DNA from: Carnegiea gigantea
Lineage: Eukaryota; Streptophyta; Magnoliopsida; Caryophyllales; Cactaceae
Assembly: GCA_029747015.1 (NCBI GenBank)
Contig: JAKOGI010003088.1
Coordinates: 1-64,000 of the forward strand
DNA: 64,000 nucleotides
Reading direction: 5' to 3'
In this document: piece by piece, positions 34,801-44,569 of the stretch
How positions within the stretch are numbered: position 1 is the stretch's first letter
Layout of the letters: the number at the start of each line of letters is the position of its first letter
Position numbers and translations under genes: made by a program
The notes under the pieces: generated by a model
The model's database searches: none
What the model was told of the DNA's origin: nothing
The model's input: the letters and a program-made list of their open reading frames with translations, nothing else

Positions 34801-36349
34801 TCTCAACAAAGGAGCCGATGCACTCTCTCGTAGGTACTTGTTACTCTCCACTTTGAGTACTAAAGTACTTGGTTTTGAGATTGTGAAAGACTTGTACTCC
34901 AAAGATGATGATTTCAAGGATATTTTTGAGAAGTGTTCTAAGCACCCCCATGGGTTGTTTCACTTATAAGATGGGTTCCTATTTAAAGGCTCACGCCTTT
35001 GCATTCCTCAATGCGGATTTAGAGAGCTCCTTATCCAAGAGGTACGTGGAGGAGCCCTAGCCGGCCATTTCGGTGTAGAGAAGACAAGAGCAATGTTGAA
35101 GGAACACTACTATTGGCCAAAGCTGTCAAGAGATATAGAGCATTTCATCAAAAGATGTTCTACTTGTCAAATGGCTAAGAGCCATGTGTTGCCCCAAGGC
35201 TTGTACTCCCCTCTTCCTATTCCTCAAGCCCCTTGGGAAGATATTAGTTTGGACTTCATTACGGGTTTGCCTAGAACCCAAAGGAACAAGGATTCCATTA
35301 TAGTAGTTATGGACTGATTTTCCAAGATGGCGCATTTCATCCCTTGCCACACTACTAATGATGCTACTCAAGTGGCTAACTTGTACTTCAAAGAAATTGT
35401 GAGACTACATGGCACTCCTAAGAGTATGGTATCCGATCGTGACCCTAAGTTCCTTAGTCACTTTTGGCTCACTTTGTGGCGTAAATTGGGTACTCAACTC
35501 AAGTTTAGCACAACATGTCATCCCCAAACCGATGGACAAACTGAAGTCACTAATAGGACTTTGGTTACTTTACTACGAGTCCTTGTGAAGAAGCATTTGA
35601 AGAATTGGGATGAGTTGTTGCCCCATGCCGAGTTTGCATTCAATCGAGTGCCTAGCAAGTCCACCCAACTCTCTCCTTTTCAAGTTGTCTATGGCTATAA
35701 TCCCAGGAGTCCGTTGGATCTTATTCCTATTCCCACTCCTACAAAACTTAGTTGGGAAGCCGAGAAACGAGCCAAGGAAATTCAAGAACTTCATGCTCGC
35801 GTTCGTGACAACATAGCCAAGGCTAATGAGAGAGCCATGCAAAGCGCCAACAAGCACCGGAAAGAGGTACATTTTTAGCCTGGAGACTTGGTTTGGATTC
35901 ACCTGCGAAAGGAACATTTTCCTTCTAAAAGAAAATCTAAGTTGATGCCTCGATCAGATGGGCCCTTTGAGATCCTTGAGAAGGTTGGGCCTAATGCTTA
36001 CAAGGTTGATCTTCCCAGAGATTATGGAGTTTCAGCTACATTCAATGTCTCCGACCTTAGCCCCTATTTTACTGATGAGCCCTTTCCTAGTTTGAGGGCA
36101 AACTTTCACTCACCCGGGGGGAATGATGGAGAGCATCATGAACGGCCCAAAGACCATCAAGCCCAGCCCAAGGAAGACCCAATCAAGCTTCAAGAAGTCA
36201 AAGACGTGGCAAAACTCTGTAGAAAAATTTTATTCCTTCCGGAAGAATTAGTGCCCGATTCGTCCCTGCGGAAGGTAATTTCTGTGGCAACTTTTGGACA
36301 AGCTCAAGTAGACCCGCAACTTGAGGGCCCATATGCTTTGGAAGCTTAA
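31816..36349 (+). pseudogene. Broken gag-pol polyprotein of element B
   Basis: Start Met 31816 (MSTKSTRSDQ). Gag coiled coil and core ([13 protein letters not shown]) come first, then the CCHC knuckle (CFRCQGMGHYASEC near 32730), protease ([13 protein letters not shown] near 33010-33050), RT with YFDD near 34060, RNaseH (VECDASGVG near 34492), the integrase HHCC zinc finger (HFGVEK, then CSTCQMAKSH near 35157) and the DDE core. In-frame stops are at 32422, 32803, 33505, 34967, 35315 and 35876, and one extra C near 34219 shifts the frame. The last frame runs about 75 codons into the 3' LTR and ends at 36349. Length and order otherwise match E. Confidence 0.9.
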
Positions 36350-37232
36350 GATTTCATCTTTAAAATAAGCCCAAGTTTGTTTAATTTGGACGTCATTTGA
36401 TTGGGCAAAATATCACTCAAAGGTACGTTATTCTGATCCAGTCTAGTCTGAGATAGGTGCATTGTTTGGCCCATAACCTTTTCACCGCTTATCCAAATTG
36501 AGCAAATGAGCCCATTCTGGAAAATAGACTTCCAGGGCTTTCTAGGAAGCCCAAGAACGCGTGTTTTGGCCAAGGATTCTGGAAGATATACTCTGTTGAA
36601 ATTGAGGCAGCTGCAAGGATTAATTCTAGGAAAGTGAAGAGTCTTCGGTTACATGTGTTTGTGTGGCTGATATTGTGCACATTTTGGAGGCTTCTAGATG
36701 GAGATAATCAGCTTATAGAAATCCTAGAATATTCCTTGTAACCTCCCCCACCCCTTTTATGATGAGTCTTTTCATTTTACTTAGTCTTTTCATTGGCTAG
36801 TTTTAATTGTTAGGAGTTGTTGAGTCTTTTGATTGTCTTTTGCTGAGCTTATAAAAGAGGAGGGGCGTGTGATGCTTGTCATTCAGATTGTATGAGATTT
36901 CCAAAAGCAATACAAGTACTTTGAGTGTGTTTCTCAAAAGTGCATCTAAAATTCCTAGTTCTATATCTTGAATTGTGGCAAATTCAAGTGGTGTTCTAGG
37001 TTCTCTATCTTCTCCATTGGAGTGATTCCTCGGTTAAGACAAGAGAATTAGCCCAAGATCAAGTCATTGAGTGGCTCCGTGAAGGATTATCTTAATTACA
37101 AGATCTTGTTCTATCCTTTTCTTGTGTGGTGAAGATCTTCTTCCATCTCATCCATCTTTCATTTCTCTTTTCACTTTGGTTTGTTTTGAGTTTGAGTTTG
37201 ATTTGGATCACTTTCCACGCACACATACATCA
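36124..37232 (+). repeat. 3' LTR of element B
   Basis: Paired with 30455-31556. Its first 226 bp carry the end of the pol frame, with the tail [20 protein letters not shown]. Confidence 0.93.
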
Positions 37233-37969
37233 TTAAGCAGGGATTAACTTTGTAACCACACGGGTTAGCTAAAACCGTGTATTAAGCTAGATTAAGAGGT
37301 TTCCTAATGATGAAGAAACCTCACTCCTTAGCCTTTAGCTGCTTGGTTGCTTGCTAGCTTACCTTTAACGGTTTGTACTCTTCACTTTTTTAATCAGATT
37401 TCGACATTTGAAAGAAAGAAAGAGAGTTTTCTCTTGAAAAACCAGAATACTACACTTGCTTATCCTTAACTAGGCTGATCAAGGTGGTGATCAAGTTTAG
37501 TCCTAATCTTGTTTAAGTGGTGATTTTCTGTATCTTATTCAAGTTTAGGGGCCCTAACCTTGGTTTTGGTGGTATTTCTGTATCCTAAACTCATGATTAG
37601 TTCTATCTCATTCATCCATTTCAGTCATAGGTTCTTAGGAAAACTGTGAGTGTTCATCTCCTTTCTTTGCTTCCCTTTGATTTTAAGCTTAATTCCTTGA
37701 GCTTTGAGTTTCTCCTTGGCCTGGTATTCTCCCTACCCTTCCAGAATCATTTCCAAATCCATTCCCCAATCACAAGTCCAAATTCTGTTCTACTCTTAAA
37801 TCGGTTACAACATGAGTACTAGTTTGAGTTTAGAAGAGAACCTTGATGCTGTTTTGAAGAGTAATCATGAGATTACCTCTTCTAATCAAGAACTGAAGAG
37901 TTCTAATCAAGATTTGAAGGATCAAAATGAGTATCTACACAAACAGCTAGACACCTTTTGATGGAGGTC

Positions 37970-39680
37970 TGATGTAAGTCCAAGGGAAGGATAGCAACCC
38001 AAGTTAACTCACGTCGAAGGAAGCTAGAAATCAAGCAATTTCTCACGGCCAGGAGTGGCACGGCCGTGCTTGATGGCACGGGGTGACCGTGCCAATTCAC
38101 TGCCTAGCTTGCCTAGGAAAGCTCTTCTTCACGGTTTTGTGATAGCTTTGAATGTTTTTGAAAGTTCGATGCAATCAGCTATGTCAAGGCTTGATTTTGT
38201 GTGGATAAGAGGAATCAAAGGGGTAAGGAAGTGAGGGAAGTAAAGGAGGATAAAAAGACACTAAGAAGAACAAAGGTAATTCATGGTTTAAGAGGAGTGA
38301 AACCAAGAACTAGTTTGTGAACTTCAAGAGGGTTTAATGAAACTTGGATAGTTCTAAGCTAGATGATTAGATAAGATACACCACTAATCATTTAGCTTAG
38401 GGCCCTCAATCTTGGATTAGGATAAGATTCACCACCTAACCAAAGATTGAGACTCACTTGATCACCACCTTAATCGGCCACAATTAAGGATAAGCAAGTT
38501 AAGTGTTTAAGAAATCACAAGACACAAAGTCTTTGCTCTCAACTTTAATACTCAAAACTTGTTGTTTTTACAAAAGAGCAGCCAAGGCACTTATATAGCC
38601 TTGTGATTACATGAAAAGAGCTTTCCTTCTAGGCAAGGAAAGTCATTAAACTAATCCTATGCTTAGTAATACACGGTTTAAGCTAAAACATACATAAGCT
38701 GAAAGTTTAAGCTACAAAACACAAGATTTCCTTCTTAAACTCTTTCCTAAGTATTAAGAAACCTTGTTGACTCAATTTCCCTTCAAGAAAGGCAAGAGAG
38801 CATGGCTGCCACCTCAAAAGGACTGAAAATTGCATGTGTGCCATGTCATGCTTGAGTGGTCGAATGAGAGCTTGCAAAATGGAGGCGTTTCACAAGCTCC
38901 ACGTGTCTCTTTCTCAAGTAGCTGAGTGGTGCTTAATCAAGCAGCTCAAGATGACCTGCTTGGCATCCTTCCACCTTAAGAAAACCCCTTGAAGGAGGAA
39001 AACCACCAGGCTAAGCAACCGGGTGTCAAGCAGCCGGTTTCTGCCTCCGGGTGTCAAGCAGCCAGTTTCTTACATGGTTGGAAACCTCAAGATGTCTAGA
39101 TTACCCTCCTTTTTGAATCATAGCAATTGGACGTCATTTGCCCCTTGAATCAGCCTGATTTCCCAACCCGTGCAGATTGGACTCCAAAACAGCACAGGTT
39201 TACTAATTAGCTTAGTTCACTAACCAATTGAACTCCAAATCTGGTAATTCCAATTGGAAATGAAAGATAAGATCTTGGGGACCCAAAATATGTAAAAATT
39301 CAAGACTTAAGCTAAACTATATCATAAGAAATAAAAAGAACAAAACCGGGTTCATCCTGGCCCTGCTGGGCAGTTTTGACACCTTGGGTTTAATTGCTGA
39401 TTTGAACGACCAAATGAAGTCCAAATTGGATGAAACTTGATTTGTTGGAAAGCTAACATCTTGATCTTCAAATCCATCAAAAAATATTAGACGTAAACCC
39501 TTAGTATGTTTGAGAAATTAAGCACACAAAAACGGGTTAGCTGCTGGATTTAACCCTTGCCCTGCAGTTTCAATGTTTAATCAAAACTTGGATGATTTAT
39601 TCATCCTTAAACCAGCATAATAAGATTACCTAATTTGATTTGATTCTTTTTTAACAAAAGGGATGGAGGGATTTCCATCA
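37970..39680 (-). repeat. 3' LTR of element C
   Basis: Paired with 41320-43055; 25 bp shorter. The visible difference is a block near 39040-39075, where this copy has a second GGGTGTCAAGCAGCC in place of sequence kept by the other copy and by the G LTR (58870-58940). TATA box on the minus strand at 38590-38598. Confidence 0.92.
38058..38092 (-). promoter_or_regulatory. 35-nt double-hairpin cassette in the 3' LTR of element C
   Basis: In the sense direction: GCACGG-TCACC-CCGTGC, a spacer, then the 12-nt perfect palindrome GCACGGCCGTGC. Same geometry and length as in D. Confidence 0.65.
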
Positions 39681-39693
39681 TACTCCCCTTGTT
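39681..39693 (-). other. Polypurine tract of element C
   Basis: The minus strand reads AACAAGGGGAGTA directly before the 3' LTR. Just upstream, a short LRAN-coding remnant matches the integrase end of D. Confidence 0.75.
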
Positions 39694-39810
39694 AAAAATG
39701 ATTTGCCCTCAAATCATAGTAGGTAATGAACTCCTCTTTTTGCTTCAATTCTGGTTGAAATAAAATCAACCATGAAAACAAGTCTCTTTTGAACTTAGAG
39801 ACTTTCTTCT

Positions 39811-41205
39811 TTACCTTCCCCTTGTTGATTGGAATGGTGGACGTAGGGGCTCCTTGAACATGATTGGAACCACTTTCTCACATGCTCTTAATTCAGGATT
39901 AGGAACTGTAAGGAATGATTCTGAATTGAATTGACAGAAGGTTTGTTTGAGTGTTTTGGGTGTGGGTGGAGTGGGAGAAAAGGTTGATGGTTCACCAAAA
40001 GTCATGAAAAGAATATTTCGATTCTCTTTGTATTTTGGTGGGTGGTAAGTGTCTAAGGTGAGCATTTCACCTTCATCCGCCTCAATCACTATCTCCTCGA
40101 GATCATCTTCTTTATCCTCTTTCTTTTCCTCTTCTATTTCGACCTCCTCAGTTGCCTTCCATTCAGCCAAGGTAACATACCTTCGGTTTGTACAATCTGA
40201 TGCTAAGTGACCAAAGCCTTGGCACTTAAAACACCTTGGGATGTTTTTAGGAAGGGGTTTTGGTGTGAGTTGTGGGGGTAGGCCCTTTTGTGGAGTTTGG
40301 TTTTTTTGTGGAGAAGGGGAAAGGGATGCCGTGGGTTGAGGGACATAAGATGAACTCCCCTTGTTTAAGGTTTGTTCATATGGTGAGGGATTTGGATTTT
40401 CATGCCGTGAGGGCGGTTTGCTCTTCTTTTGCTGCTCAACCTTGTGAGCTAGCACACATACTTCATCAAAAGAAGTGTAAGCTTGCAAATCAACAACATT
40501 AGCATACCTAGGATCAAGACCTCCCAAGTATCTAACAATTGTTTGTTCTTCTGGCTCTTGCAAATCACACTTAATCACAAGCTTTTCAAATTCACGAGTG
40601 TATTCTTCTACACTCAAATTACCTTGGTTCAAATGGTGGAGTTGTGAGTAGCAATCTTGAACATAGGTAGAAGGAAGAAATCTAGCCTTGAGCTTTGACT
40701 TCATCTTCTCCCAAGTTCTGATTTTGGACCTCCTTTCTCTTACTCTTTTGGCACACAAGTTAGTCCACCATAGAGAAGCATACTTTCGAAGCCTTAAAGC
40801 AATCAGCTTGACCTTCTTGTCTTCTGGGATGTCCTTGTACTCAAAAACTCTTTCAACTGTGTGTAACCAATCCAAAAAATCTTCAGGATCAAGCTTGCCT
40901 TCAAATTCTGGAATTTCAACCTTGAAATCATTTGCACTAGCTTGATTCCGTGAGTCTTGTCTAGTCATTCTCAATGGTTCATCTTCACTAGATGAATCAA
41001 GAGTATGGCTAAACACTTGTTCTTGCCTCCATGGTTCGGATTGGATGGGTTCTTCACACGCCTTTTGCTTTTGCTTCATGTAGTTTCCAAGTTGTTTTCT
41101 CAAGTACTCATTTCGAGCCTTGAGTTCTTGATTACTCACACTCATTTCTTGCATTTGCTTGGAAAGAACCTCAAGCCTTTCTTCCACAGACATGCTCGTA
41201 CTCAT
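39811..41205 (-). CDS. Intact gag protein of gag-only element C
   Basis: 464 aa from the ATG at 41205, with no break. Residues ~1-50 are a coiled-coil start (MSTSMSVEERL, then NQELKARNEYLRKQL). Residues ~90-240 are the gag (capsid) core (LRLRKYASLWWTNLCAKRV, STYVQDCYSQLHHLNQGN, EEYTREFEKL). A CCHC knuckle (CFKCQGFGHLASDC) lies near residues 322-336, then an acidic Glu/Asp-rich linker. Instead of protease, the frame ends in a ~80-residue tail (TLDTYHPPKYKENRN and on, ending TRGR) that I do not recognise and that the autonomous relatives lack. It would assemble into virus-like particles and package RNA, relying on enzymes from a helper such as a G-type element. An open frame in a pol-less element suggests selection or recent origin. 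Confidence 0.88.
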   Translation of the reverse strand: MSTSMSVEERLEVLSKQMQEMSVSNQELKARNEYLRKQLGNYMKQKQKACEEPIQSEPWRQEQVFSHTLDSSSEDEPLRMTRQDSRNQASANDFKVEIPEFEGKLDPEDFLDWLHTVERVFEYKDIPEDKKVKLIALRLRKYASLWWTNLCAKRVRERRSKIRTWEKMKSKLKARFLPSTYVQDCYSQLHHLNQGNLSVEEYTREFEKLVIKCDLQEPEEQTIVRYLGGLDPRYANVVDLQAYTSFDEVCVLAHKVEQQKKSKPPSRHENPNPSPYEQTLNKGSSSYVPQPTASLSPSPQKNQTPQKGLPPQLTPKPLPKNIPRCFKCQGFGHLASDCTNRRYVTLAEWKATEEVEIEEEKKEDKEDDLEEIVIEADEGEMLTLDTYHPPKYKENRNILFMTFGEPSTFSPTPPTPKTLKQTFCQFNSESFLTVPNPELRACEKVVPIMFKEPLRPPFQSTRGR

Positions 41206-41303
41206 TGTAATCGCAGGAATGAACGGCTTGTGTTTGATTGTGTTTGAAATGACTTCAGAGATAAGCTGGGAATGACGTGGGGTTCAGGCCAAGTTCTAAA
41301 CTT

Positions 41304-41315
41304 GCTCTGATACCA
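41304..41315 (-). other. Primer-binding site of element C
   Basis: TGGTATCAGAGC on the minus strand, four bases from the LTR end. Confidence 0.9.
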
Positions 41316-41407
41316 AAAATGATGTAAGTCCAAGGGAAGGGAAGCAACCCAAGTTAACTCACGTCGAAGGAAGCTAGAAATCAAGCAATTTCTCACGGCC
41401 AGGAGTG

Positions 41408-41442
41408 GCACGGCCGTGCTTGATGGCACGGGGTGACCGTGC
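41408..41442 (-). promoter_or_regulatory. 35-nt double-hairpin cassette in the 5' LTR of element C
   Basis: Same sequence as at 38058-38092. In the genomic RNA this copy would lie just upstream of the primer site and gag. Confidence 0.65.
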
Positions 41443-41939
41443 CAATTCACTGCCTAGCTTGCCTAGGAAAGCTCTTCTTCACGGTTTTGTGATAGCTTTG
41501 AAGGTTTTTGAAAGTTCGATGCAATCAGCTATGTCAAGGCTTGATTTTGTGTGGATAAGAGGAATCAAAGGAGTAAGGAAGTGAGGGAAGTAAAGGAGGA
41601 TAAAAAGACACTAAGAAGAACAAAGGTAATTCATGGTTTGAGAGGAGTGAAACCAAGAACTAGTTTGTGAACTTCAAGAGTGTTTAATGAAACTTGGATA
41701 GTTCTAAGCTAGATGATTAGATAAGATACACCACTAATCATTTAGCTTAGGGCCCTCAATCTTGGATTAGAATAAGATTCACCACCTAACCAAAGATTGA
41801 GACTCACTTGATCACCACCTTAATCGGCCACAATTAAGGATAAGCAAGTTAAGTGTTTAAGAAATCACAAGACACAAAGTCTTTGCTCTCAACTTTAATA
41901 CTCAAAACTTGTTGTTTTTACAAAAGAGCAGCCAAGGCA

Positions 41940-41948
41940 CTTATATAG
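41940..41948 (-). promoter_or_regulatory. TATA box in the 5' LTR of element C
   Basis: CTATATAAG on the minus strand, about 620 bp before the primer-site end of the LTR; the same box is at 38590-38598. Confidence 0.5.
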
Positions 41949-43060
41949 CCTTGTGATTACATGAAAAGAGCTTTCCTTCTAGGCAAGGAAAGTCATCAAA
42001 CTAATCCTATGCTTAGTAATACACGGTTTAAGCTAAAACATAAGCTGAAAGTTTAAGCTACAAAACACAAGATTTCCTTCTTAAACTCTTTCCTAAGTAT
42101 TAAGAAACCTTGTTGACTCAATTTCCCTTCAAGGAAGGTAAGAGAGCATGGCTGCCACCTCAAAAGGACTGAAAATTGCATGTGTGCCATGTCATGCTTG
42201 AGTGGTCGAATGAGAGCTTGCAAAATGGTGGCGTTTCACTAGCTCCACGTGTCTCTCTCTCAAGTAGCTGAGTGGTGCTTAATCAAGCAGCTCAAAATGA
42301 CCTGCTTGGCAGCCTTCCACCTTAAGCAAACCCCTTGAAGGAGGAAAACCACCAGGCTAAGCAACCGGGTGTCAAGCAGCAGGTTTCTGCCTCCACTTGC
42401 AACGCATGTTTGACACCTCAAATGATGACTAATTGCTACGTTTTTTACATGGTTGGAAACCTCAATATGTCTAGATTACCCTCCTTTTTGAATCATAGCA
42501 ATTGGACGTCATTTGCCCCTTGAATCAGCCTGATTTCCCAAACCGTGCAGATTGGACTCCAAAACAGCACAGGTTTACTAATTAGCTTAGTTCACTAACC
42601 AATTGAACTCCAAATCTGGTAATTCCAATTGGAAATGAAAGCTAAGATCTTGGGGACCCAAAATATGTAAAAATTCAAGACTTAAGCTAAACTATATCAT
42701 AAGAAATAAAAAGAACAAAACCGGGTTCATCCTGGCCCTGCTGGGCAGTTTTGACACCTTGGGTTTAATTGCTGATTTGAACGACCAAATGAAGTCCAAA
42801 TTGGATGAAACTTGATTTGTTGGAAAGCTAACATCTTGGTCTTCAAATCCATCAAAAAACATTAGACGTAAACCCTTAGTATGTTTGAGAAATTAAGCAC
42901 ACAAAAACGGGTTAGCTGCTGGATTTAACCCTTGCCCTGCAGTTTCAATGTTTAATCAAAACTTGGATGATTTATTCATCCTTAAACCAGCATAATAAGA
43001 TTACCTAATTTGATTTGATTCTTTTTTAACAAAAGGGATGGAGGGATTTCCATCAAGGTC

Positions 43061-44183
43061 CATCCCCTAACATGATCCATGGCCATCAAGGGAGCCCAAA
43101 AGGTCCAAACCTCATGTCCAAGATGCAAGAAATCAACCTAAGGGAACAAGGAAATTATTTCCTCAAAACTGGAATTTCAGGCGTGCACAAACCTGGTTTT
43201 GTGCACGTTTTTTCCTAAACTTCCCAAGGCTAAAATGGGGTTGCAGGGAGCCTAAGTTTAAGTTCAAGATGTGCTCTTTCCATCAAGACCTCTTGCAAGT
43301 CATTTGGAATTCATTTGATACCTCAAAACCTCAGGCAAAGTCAATCACTACATCCTGGCGCTGAACTGGGCAGGGCTGAAACAAGAGGTTGTTTGGTGGC
43401 CCATTTCTCCTCCATTTGATCTGAAACTTTGATGGTTTGAAAGTACTTTAAAAATATTATCAAGTGACCATAAAAAACCTCAGCCAAATTACACTCATGA
43501 GGAGCTATTAACCACCAAAACAAGGGAAGAAACACCCTTTTGACCGGGTAATAGGGCAGCCGGGTACAAGAGAGGAGAGTGAGGTGTCTTATTGCTCTAA
43601 CCCATGCTTAGCCACTTGCAAGAGTCATCATGAAGGGTACTTAGCTGCCAAGAAGCTTCCATTCACCCCTAGGCCGACACATCATCCTCAAGATTAGCAT
43701 AGAAGAGGTGTCAAGTGGAGGATGCATCTACCCTTTTTTGTTTTGATATGATATATGTATTTTTGCCTAGTTTAGCTTATAGTGCAACCTAGGGCCTATG
43801 ATTTGTACTTGGAACTTTTGTATTAATACCCCCACAAGCCCTTGGCCGGCCACTCAAGCTTGTTTATTGAATGAAAGTTGAGCTTTGCTCCTTTGAATCC
43901 TCAAACTCTCTTCTAGCTTATCTCATCTTTTGGCCAAGTTGAGTGGTGATCTAGTAAGAGTCTTAACTTCCTTCTTGGTGGTGTTTCTGTATCCAAGAGG
44001 TTGTTAAGGGCCCTAACATCAAACCTTGGTGGTGTTTCTGTATCCAAGGTAGGTGTTAGTTCCGGTTCTATCCTTCCCAGCTCAAGGTGAGTTTGTGAAT
44101 TCAAAGTTGCCTTGTTGTTACCTCCCATTGCTTTCATCCCACCCTTGTTCCTATCCTCTTGGGTTTTCCTTGAGGATACATCA
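43061..44183 (+). repeat. 5' LTR of element D (main part)
   Basis: Continues 37959-37969 after element C and its AGGTC duplication. It ends GAGGATACATCA. Paired with 48943-50076. Confidence 0.92.
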
Positions 44184-44187
44184 TATT

Positions 44188-44199
44188 TGGTATCAGAGC
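44188..44199 (+). other. Primer-binding site of element D
   Basis: TGGTATCAGAGC, four bases after the LTR end. Confidence 0.9.
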
Positions 44200-44313
44200 T
44201 AAGGCTTCCCTAGGCCTAAGCTTGCTGCCCAACACCCTTCCAAACACCCCAAACACATTCCCCCTCAAAAACACCAAACCGTGCTCCACGGTTTTTCACC
44301 ATCCAGAAAAACG

Positions 44314-44519
44314 GCACGGCCATCCCGTGCCAAAGAGCACGACCGTGCCACCCTCACATTCCAGCCACACTTCCCTTTTTCATCCGCACCCAGTACTTCA
44401 GCACGGCCACCCCGTGCCATGTCGCACGACCGTGCCACCCCTTTTTCCAGCAACATCTCAACTTCACTCCCGTCCAGAACCAGAGCACGGCCGCCCCGTG
44501 CCTCACAGCACGCCCGTGC
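44314..44519 (+). promoter_or_regulatory. Three 35-nt double-hairpin cassettes in the leader of element D
   Basis: Units at 44314-44348, 44401-44435 and 44485-44519, each exactly 35 nt. Each is a 17-nt hairpin (GCACGG, 5-nt loop, CCGTGC), a 6-nt spacer and a 12-nt inverted repeat (GCACGACCGTGC or variant). Unit starts are 87 and 84 bp apart. They lie between primer site and the first gag Met (44570). The frame through them is open and reads HGHPVPxxTTVP-like repeats, so protein-level constraint is an alternative. Confidence 0.7.
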
Positions 44520-44569
44520 CACATTCAGGCCGTGAAGTTCCTGCTTATTTCAACACAAGCACTACTAGC

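Larger units (their letters stand above)
30455..37232 (+). mobile_element. Element B: full-length CRM-like retrotransposon, duplication TTAAG
   Basis: LTRs 30455-31556 and 36124-37232 (about 1.1 kb, TGATGGAGA...ATACATCA). TTAAG flanks at 30450-30454 and 37233-37237. Primer site at 31559-31570 and purine tract at 36113-36123. Internally collinear with E, with no large deletion. Confidence 0.93.
29638..37703 (+). repeat. LTR2 of element F, split by element B
   Basis: 29638-30454 and 37238-37703. It starts TGATGGAGTCC after a purine tract. Compared with LTR1 (26975-27015) the last bases and the whole primer site are deleted (about 23 bp at 37704). It is shared by two internal regions: integrase on its left and a second gag on its right. 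Confidence 0.8.
37970..43055 (-). mobile_element. Element C: gag-only (non-autonomous) LTR retrotransposon, duplication AGGTC
   Basis: LTRs 37970-39680 (1711 bp) and 41320-43055 (1736 bp), TGATGTAAGTC...TTTCCATCA. AGGTC lies at 37965-37969 and 43056-43060. The internal region is only 1639 bp: primer site, one gag frame, a short remnant of the pol end and a purine tract. There is no protease, RT, RNaseH or integrase. This fits the class known as terminal-repeat retrotransposons with a GAG domain. It sits 11 bp inside the left LTR of D. Confidence 0.92.
41320..43055 (-). repeat. 5' LTR of element C
   Basis: Paired with 37970-39680. It carries the 35-nt double-hairpin cassette at 41408-41442, about 90 bp from the primer-site end, and a minus-strand TATA box (CTATATAAG) at 41940-41948. 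Confidence 0.92.

Noticed and set aside
44314..44519. CRISPR-like array
   Set aside because: Repeats are self-complementary leader units in a plant retroelement. There are no unique spacers of constant length and no cas genes.
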